Shown: positions 23,498-28,267 of the stretch, piece by piece | Layout of the letters: each line of letters begins with the position of its first letter | Position numbering within the stretch: the stretch's first letter is position 1 | Source: an uncultured Bacilli bacterium | GTDB lineage: Bacteria > Bacillota_I > Bacilli_A > RF39 > UBA660 | Length of the DNA stretch: 28,267 nucleotides | Assembly (NCBI GenBank): GCA_934096605.1 | Contig: CAKOMI010000016.1 | Span: forward strand, 1-28,267 | Direction of reading: 5' to 3' | The notes under the pieces: generated by a model | Databases searched by the model: none | The model's input: only the letters and a program-made list of their open reading frames with translations | Told to the model about the DNA's origin: nothing | Position numbers and translations under genes: made by a program

Positions 23498-23513
23498 TTT
23501 ATCTTGATATAAT
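23485..23513 (+). promoter_or_regulatory. Promoter of the RNase J gene
   Basis: TTTACA, 17 bases, TATAAT, with TGA before the hexamer (extended -10). The leader to the ATG at 23561 is about 40 bases and contains the ribosome site AAAGGAG. Confidence 0.75.
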
Positions 23514-23560
23514 TTTGGAAGCGAAACAACGACAATTTTTTAGATTGGAAAGGAGAAATT

Positions 23561-25234
23561 ATGAAATTTAATAAAGACACTACGTCCATTATTGCTTTAG
23601 GTGGACTTGGTGAAGTTGGAAAAAACATGTATGTTGTTGCTCACGATGATGAGATTTTAATTATAGATGCGGGTGTTATGTTCCCCGAAAGTGACTTGAT
23701 GGGCGTTGATTACGTTATTCAAGATGTGAATTTTTTAAAGGAAAATGAAAAGAAAATTAAAGCTTTAATTATTACCCATGGTCATGAAGATCATATTGGG
23801 GGAATTAGTTTTTTACTACAGAATGTTAGTATTCCTGTTATATATGCGCCTAGAATTGCGGTAAGTTTAATTAAAAATAAATTAGTAGATAATCATTTAG
23901 ATTATCAAAATATCGAAAGTTTTACGAAAGAAAGCGTCTTAAAATTTAAAAATTTCAAAGTGGAATTTATCAATACAACCCATTCCATACCGGATAGTTT
24001 CGCTGTTGTAATTGATACGCCACAAGGTGTTATTTTTGAAACAGGTGACTTTAAGTTTGACTTAACCCCAATAGGACCAATGGCTGATTTACATAAGATT
24101 GCCAGAATTGGCGAAAAAGGCGTTAAACTACTACTTTCTGATAGTACAAATGCTTTATCAGAAGGATTTTCAAAATCAGAGTCTTGTGTTGATGAAACAC
24201 TTAATGATATTATTTCTAGACATTATGGTAGAGTTATAATTGCTACATTTGCTTCTAATATTTATCGTATTAAGCATATTGTTGAAACTTGTAGAAAGAA
24301 TAATAGACAAATTGTAACGTTTGGACGTAGTATGGAAACAAGTATTGAAATAGCGTTTGAAAATGGATTATTAAAAGATAGAAGCATTTTTATAGACGCT
24401 AATAAAGCGAAGACATTAAAAAGAAATGAAGTCTGTATTTTATGTACAGGTAGTCAAGGAGAACCACTTGCTGCCCTATCAAGAATAGCTAATGGTGTTC
24501 ATAAACAAATATCACTTTTAAATGATGATTTAGTAGTATTTTCAAGTAAACCAATTCCTGGTAATGCAGCTAGTATTAATAAAGTAATTAACAAACTATA
24601 TTTAAAAGGGGTTAAAGTATTTACAAATGAAGAATTTAGTGATATCCATACAAGTGGACATGCTAAACAAGAAGAATTAAAATTAATGCTTAGACTAGTT
24701 AAACCTGAGTATTTTATGCCAATGCATGGTGAATATAGAATGCTTATGAGTCATAAAAGCCTTGCTATGGACTGTGGCATACCGAGTGAAAATATATTTG
24801 TTTGTAAAAATGGTGATGTAATAACACTTACTAATACAGGAGTTGTAAGAGATGAGCCTGTTGAAGCTGGTGACGTTTATGTTGATGGCTCTAGAATCGG
24901 TGGGATTGGCGGCTCTGTTATTAAAGAAAGAAAAATAATGAGTCATGATGGCATTTTAATGGCTATTGTAAACGTAAATCCATTAAAGAAAGAATTATTA
25001 ATTAAACCAAATGTTACGACAAGAGGATTTGTTATGGTAAACGAAAATGCTGATTTAATTGATAAAATTGAACGCAAAGTAACACAAATAGTAAGAGAAT
25101 GTATGAGTAAAGGAAATTATAGTTATACAGATTTAAAAGGACAAATTATTTTAGAATTGTCTCCATATATAAGTGCCTTAACAGGTAGACACCCAATGAT
25201 ATTACCTGTCATAATGGAGGTAAGACAAGCATAA
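23561..25234 (+). CDS. rnjA: Ribonuclease J (RNase J1-type)
   Basis: A 557-residue metallo-beta-lactamase/beta-CASP ribonuclease that degrades and matures RNA with 5'-to-3' exonuclease and endonuclease activity. Metal site HGHEDHIGG (73-81), with further ligands in NTTHSIPDSF and the ETGDFKFD strand; the beta-CASP region follows, with TFASNIYRI and SGHAKQEELKLML, PMHGEYRML (late histidine motif), and the C-terminal dimerisation domain. The full length is as expected for RNase J (about 555). Own promoter, good ribosome site, own terminator; transcribed opposite to the SRP operon. Confidence 0.96.
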   Translation: MKFNKDTTSIIALGGLGEVGKNMYVVAHDDEILIIDAGVMFPESDLMGVDYVIQDVNFLKENEKKIKALIITHGHEDHIGGISFLLQNVSIPVIYAPRIAVSLIKNKLVDNHLDYQNIESFTKESVLKFKNFKVEFINTTHSIPDSFAVVIDTPQGVIFETGDFKFDLTPIGPMADLHKIARIGEKGVKLLLSDSTNALSEGFSKSESCVDETLNDIISRHYGRVIIATFASNIYRIKHIVETCRKNNRQIVTFGRSMETSIEIAFENGLLKDRSIFIDANKAKTLKRNEVCILCTGSQGEPLAALSRIANGVHKQISLLNDDLVVFSSKPIPGNAASINKVINKLYLKGVKVFTNEEFSDIHTSGHAKQEELKLMLRLVKPEYFMPMHGEYRMLMSHKSLAMDCGIPSENIFVCKNGDVITLTNTGVVRDEPVEAGDVYVDGSRIGGIGGSVIKERKIMSHDGILMAIVNVNPLKKELLIKPNVTTRGFVMVNENADLIDKIERKVTQIVRECMSKGNYSYTDLKGQIILELSPYISALTGRHPMILPVIMEVRQA

Positions 25235-25247
25235 TGCTTGTTTTTTT
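25225..25247 (+). terminator. Intrinsic terminator of RNase J
   Basis: ACAAGCAT and ATGCTTGT form a compact palindrome around one base, followed by a T run. The stop codon lies at its centre. Confidence 0.75.
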
Positions 25248-25299
25248 ATTTGAATGATAAATCATTATAAATTTTAATTGAATACAAATATTTTTCATG

Positions 25300-25328
25300 T
25301 TAATATGTATGTAATAATTTCATATAAT
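25300..25328 (+). promoter_or_regulatory. Promoter of a candidate small RNA
   Basis: TTAATA, 17 bases, TATAAT, in the gap between RNase J and the large surface gene. No ORF with a ribosome site follows. Confidence 0.45.
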
Positions 25329-25334
25329 AAAAAA

Positions 25335-25414
25335 AGAGAACCTCTAGTTTTTGTGGGCTAGATGTCCTCGATTTTGTTCTTAGACGTCCAAACACATTGT
25401 TTAGACGTTTTTTT
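25335..25414 (+). ncRNA. Candidate ~80-nt small RNA
   Basis: A promoter-like element and an intrinsic terminator bracket about 80 bases with no ORF. Inside, GAAC and GTTC (25338 and 25375 region) frame an inner stem TCTAG/CTAGA and the unpaired GTCCTC. The end is a hairpin ACGTC-c-AAACA with TGTTT-a-GACGT and seven T (25384-25414). No known RNA family is recognised. GTCCTC could pair with the ribosome site of the small ORF on the other strand. Confidence 0.4.
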
Positions 25415-25561
25415 ATTTTAAATAAGGTAAGGTGACTATTATATTATTACTGCATATAATAATCCGACTAATAAAAAATTAGTAAGATTAAAAAAGCTAT
25501 TAAAAAATCTTTTTTAATCATAACTATCCCCACCAAGAGGACGCCTAACAACTAAAGGTTC
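25338..25561. repeat. Imperfect inverted repeat pair
   Basis: The plus-strand unit GAACCTcTAGTTtTT...GTCCTC at 25338-25369 recurs on the minus strand as GAACCTtTAGTTgTT...GTCCTC at 25561-25537. The two arms lie at the presumed 5' ends of the two facing transcripts. It could be a pair of related RNA leaders or the ends of a small mobile element. Confidence 0.5.
25468..25521 (-). CDS. Tiny hydrophobic peptide ORF (17 aa), possible type I toxin-like
   Basis: ATG to TAG encodes MIKKDFLIAFLILLIFY, a charged start and a membrane helix. The site GGTGGGGAT lies 5 bases upstream and can be hidden in a hairpin TCCTC-TTGGT-GGGGA. After six T the next frame continues as LLVGLLYAVII, so one added base would give about 26 residues; the frame may have been broken recently. 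Upstream, TATAAT sits inside the palindrome GAGGCTT-TATAAT-AAGCCTC (25562-25581). Size and context fit small membrane toxins or leader peptides; expression is not shown. Confidence 0.3.
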   Translation of the reverse strand: MIKKDFLIAFLILLIFY

Positions 25562-25587
25562 GAGGCTTATTATAAAGCCTCATTTTT
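25562..25587 (+). terminator. Hairpin GAGGCTT/AAGCCTC with T run
   Basis: A perfect 7-bp stem with a 6-base loop followed by ATTTTT on the plus strand: a terminator for plus-strand readthrough. On the minus strand its loop reads TATAAT, so it may instead be an operator around a promoter. I see no gene in 25588-25695. Confidence 0.5.
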
Positions 25588-25695
25588 AATTAATCAGATT
25601 GATATTTTAGGAAGTTTTTTCAAGTAAAAGCACATACTACCGAATAATGTCGAAAGTACTTAGAAAACAAACTATTACAAATAAACCAGTAATAA

Positions 25696-28267
25696 CTATA
25701 CATTGGAATTAATAGGCGTATTACCACTTATAGTACCTGATGAATACGAATATGAAGAACCACTATCTTTACTAATATTTATTCCACCTATTCCACCATG
25801 CTCAGTTGATGTACATTTATTATTAATAACCTTTCCACCCTGCATATATAGTCTGCTAGCTCCAGTGCTAACATCTATTCCACCTGCATTGCCATTAGCA
25901 GTATTATTTTGAACTGTACCTCCTTTAAAGTACAATATTGCTGTATTCCAAACTGCAATTCCGCCACCCCACCAAGTGACAGTGTTTCCAGTTATATTAA
26001 CGTTCGTTATTGTTGTTGTCGCTCTCATAATACATAGTCCTCCACCTTGAGCACTAGCAGTGTTATTTTGAATTGTTCCACCTGATATTGTACCAATTGT
26101 ATTAGAAGCATTACTATCAGATGATATATCAATGCCTCCACATCCATTAGCTTTATTCCCAGTTATAGTACCGGCAGTCATATTGAATGTCATTTTTCCA
26201 CTATTACCACCCACCCATATACCTCCGCCATCAGCTGTTGCCGTATTTCCTGATATGGTTCCACCTTTTATGTTAACTGTCGCTTGCCAGCCTAAAATAC
26301 CAGCACCATAGCCACTAGTCGTAGTAAATGAATTGTTGGATATAGTTCCAGAATTAAAATTTAAGGTGGCAGTATTAATGTATAAACCAGCACCTTGGTT
26401 ATTACTTTTATTAGAAGTTATTGTCGCACCATTTATATTCAATGTTGATGAAGAAAGAGCACTAAAACCACCAGCAGAGTATGCCGCTGTATTTAAAGCA
26501 TTTTGAATTGTTACGCCACTATTTAAATTTACGGTTGCAGAGACAGATGAAATCAACAATGGTTTATTGGAAGAAACATTATTACCATTAAATTTAACAT
26601 TAGTAATTGTCGTTGTACTAGAATTATAAAAGCTTATTATACTGCCTGTTGTAAGACCACTACCTCTAGTAATAGTATATATACTACTACCATTACTTTT
26701 TAAAGTAACACTTTTACCAGATGTATTAAAATTAGCTTGACTTGTTTGAGTTAAGTTGCTTAATAGAATTACTGAGCCTCCAGATTTCACTTTTGTATAA
26801 GCTTTAGCTATTGTAGCATATGGTTTACTTGATGAACCATTCCCACTTGAATCATTACCAGAACTTGAAACATAGACATTTTGATAAGCTACTACTGCAC
26901 TAGTACTTACTGTTGTACTTCTACCAGCATTATCTGTAACTCTTAAATATAATGTATATGCTCCGTCATTTAAACCGGTAAAATTATATGTCGTACTTGT
27001 TGATGAATAATATGTTTTATTATCTTTACTATATTCATATTTTTTGATTCCACTATTGGTATCACTTGAACCACTAGCACTTACTGTTATTGTATTATTA
27101 CTTACACTGGCACTTATCTTAGCTGTTGGATTTGTTTTATCTAGTTTAATCACTGTACTTTTTTCACTAGATACATTACCAACCTTATCAACTACACGAT
27201 AGTATACTGTTTCATTTCTTTGGGCACTCCAAGTATCGGTATTACTATTACTACTTAAATCTGTCCAGGTATTACTATTACCACTATATTTTATTTGATA
27301 TTTCAATACTCCTGATTGATTATCAATACCATTTAAAGTGATTTTTATATCACTTGTTGACCAATTACCATTACTACTATTAGTTATACTAGTAAGAGTT
27401 GGTGGTTCTTTATCAACTTTAACTATAGTTGTCGCTTCTTCACTTATATTTCCTAGTTTATCAACTGCTCTAAATCTTATTGTTTCATTTCTGGTAACTG
27501 TATATGTTATGGTACCTGTATTACCATTTGTTGATAAAGCTCTTGTTGTCCAAGCATCTCCTTCATACCATTCAAAATGATCTATGCCAGACTTGTTATC
27601 ATCACTTGTAAGAGTTACTGTAACATCATTATTAGTCCATGTATCATTATAATTATTAGTTATTACTGGTGTTGTTGGACATTCTTTATCTACTTTAGTT
27701 ACATTAAAGTTTTTACTTACAATATGATTTGCTCCATCTTTTATCCATACATAATATAAACCATTAGTACTTGCTTCATATGTATAACTACTTTCTTCTG
27801 TTACATTATTAATATCTGTCCATGAAGATGGTTCTTCATTAGTACTTGTAATACTATAACCAGTTAAGCCTGTTTCATTATCTTTAGCATTTATTGTTAT
27901 TTTACTTGTTAAACCATATTCACTTTGTTCCGTTATACTTGTTATTACTGGGGCTATATCATCTATTTTATCAATATCGATACTTGTATGACTAATATTT
28001 CCTAATGAATCTTTGGCATATATGTAATATTTGCCATTATTGTAAACTGTTTCTGTGGCATTCATTTCTTGCACATTAACACTTGTCCATTCACTTGGAG
28101 TTGTTTCAGTATTTGTTAAGGCATAGCCATTAAGTCCTGATTTTTCATCATTTAATGTAATATCAATGGTGTTTGTTACTCCCCATTCATTACTTTTATT
28201 TAAAGAGATTGTAGGCCCTGTTTGATCTAAATATTTTAGTTCAATAGCTTGATCTTTGATATTACCT
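25696..28267 (-). CDS. Large surface protein, Ig-like repeats plus C-terminal beta-helix (N-terminus outside window)
   Basis: Partial: the frame is open to the right edge, so about 856 C-terminal residues are seen and the start is beyond the window. The first 460 residues hold about five Ig-like repeats of 80-90 residues, each running from a DK..PT entry strand through SGL..Y, W and Y..(A)KD..GNIS, typical of bacterial adhesin-like Ig folds. The rest, from about 26880 down, is a right-handed beta-helix: it opens YVSSSGNDSSGNGSSSKPYA (pectate-lyase-like start) and repeats units such as GGTISGNTATADGGGIWVGG and NNTASAQGGGL, rich in G, N, T and S. No sortase motif or membrane helix closes it, so anchoring must be through the missing part or it is released. 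Likely an adhesin or glycan-binding protein; substrate unknown. Confidence 0.8.
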   Translation of the reverse strand, partial: GNIKDQAIELKYLDQTGPTISLNKSNEWGVTNTIDITLNDEKSGLNGYALTNTETTPSEWTSVNVQEMNATETVYNNGKYYIYAKDSLGNISHTSIDIDKIDDIAPVITSITEQSEYGLTSKITINAKDNETGLTGYSITSTNEEPSSWTDINNVTEESSYTYEASTNGLYYVWIKDGANHIVSKNFNVTKVDKECPTTPVITNNYNDTWTNNDVTVTLTSDDNKSGIDHFEWYEGDAWTTRALSTNGNTGTITYTVTRNETIRFRAVDKLGNISEEATTIVKVDKEPPTLTSITNSSNGNWSTSDIKITLNGIDNQSGVLKYQIKYSGNSNTWTDLSSNSNTDTWSAQRNETVYYRVVDKVGNVSSEKSTVIKLDKTNPTAKISASVSNNTITVSASGSSDTNSGIKKYEYSKDNKTYYSSTSTTYNFTGLNDGAYTLYLRVTDNAGRSTTVSTSAVVAYQNVYVSSSGNDSSGNGSSSKPYATIAKAYTKVKSGGSVILLSNLTQTSQANFNTSGKSVTLKSNGSSIYTITRGSGLTTGSIISFYNSSTTTITNVKFNGNNVSSNKPLLISSVSATVNLNSGVTIQNALNTAAYSAGGFSALSSSTLNINGATITSNKSNNQGAGLYINTATLNFNSGTISNNSFTTTSGYGAGILGWQATVNIKGGTISGNTATADGGGIWVGGNSGKMTFNMTAGTITGNKANGCGGIDISSDSNASNTIGTISGGTIQNNTASAQGGGLCIMRATTTITNVNITGNTVTWWGGGIAVWNTAILYFKGGTVQNNTANGNAGGIDVSTGASRLYMQGGKVINNKCTSTEHGGIGGINISKDSGSSYSYSSGTISGNTPINSNV

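Noticed and set aside
25338..25561. Inverted repeat as a MITE or insertion-sequence end pair
   Set aside because: Arms match only imperfectly, no target-site duplication is evident and no transposase is present. Kept only as an alternative.
25551..25570. GGTTCGA-like string resembling the T-loop of a tRNA
   Set aside because: No acceptor, D or anticodon arms can be drawn around it.
25667..25692. TATTAC/GTAATA hairpin after the surface protein as its terminator
   Set aside because: A six-base AT-rich stem with a 10-base loop and no clean T run; too weak to list.
1..28267. Mycoplasma-type genetic code, given the low GC
   Set aside because: TGA is a stop for the exporter and ftsY, and tryptophan is TGG throughout.

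Overview
The window looks like chromosomal DNA from an AT-rich, Gram-positive, spore-forming member of the Bacilli, probably one of the uncultured gut lineages related to Erysipelotrichales/RF39. The reasons are very low GC, strong AAGGAGG-type ribosome binding sites, ftsA-ftsZ, an ftsY-ylxM-ffh operon, RNase J, and a set of sporulation genes (SpoIIIAH-like, GerE, GerM, a CotD-like coat protein). TGA is used as a stop (the peptide exporter and ftsY end in TGA), so the code is the standard bacterial one and not the Mycoplasma one.

Layout. 1-140: the 3' end of a VanY-type D,D-carboxypeptidase and its terminator. 140-3650 (minus strand): a CmpB-like membrane protein, then a C39-peptidase ABC exporter followed by two very short genes for double-glycine-leader peptides, which look like a two-peptide bacteriocin. 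3685-5446 (plus): spoIIIAH-like, gerE and gerM, preceded by sequences that fit sigma-E and sigma-K promoters. 5463-8080 (minus): ftsA-ftsZ-DUF1653. 8101-9028 (minus): a DUF362 protein. 9198-15224 (minus): an accessory patch in which a 1731-residue SF2 helicase with a possible ADP-ribosyltransferase-like N-terminus and seven C-terminal repeats, plus an overlapping 86-residue coiled-coil gene, lies between broken pieces of a carboxymuconolactone decarboxylase gene and a cupin gene. 15272-18065 (minus): recX, a cysteine desulfurase and a TtcA-like tRNA-thiolation ATPase. 18082-20443 (minus): a ferritin-like protein, CotD and a cysteine-repeat surface protein with an NPKTG anchor. 20457-23497 (minus): a pilin-like gene, ftsY, ylxM and ffh. 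23485-25247 (plus): RNase J. 25300-25590: a small noncoding region with a candidate small RNA, a 17-codon hydrophobic ORF and an inverted repeat. 25696 to the right edge (minus): the C-terminal part of a large Ig-repeat/beta-helix surface protein, cut by the window.

How the parts fit. The exporter should cleave and secrete both GG-leader peptides. SpoIIIAH and GerM belong to the same mother-cell/forespore channel, and GerE is the late mother-cell regulator that in Bacillus acts on coat genes such as cotD. The same promoter rule, AC-N16-CATANNNTA, is seen before gerE and before cotD here. The cysteine desulfurase can supply sulfur to the neighbouring tRNA-thiolation enzyme. The helicase cassette is the best candidate for an undescribed system, probably anti-mobile-element; that role is inference from architecture and context only.
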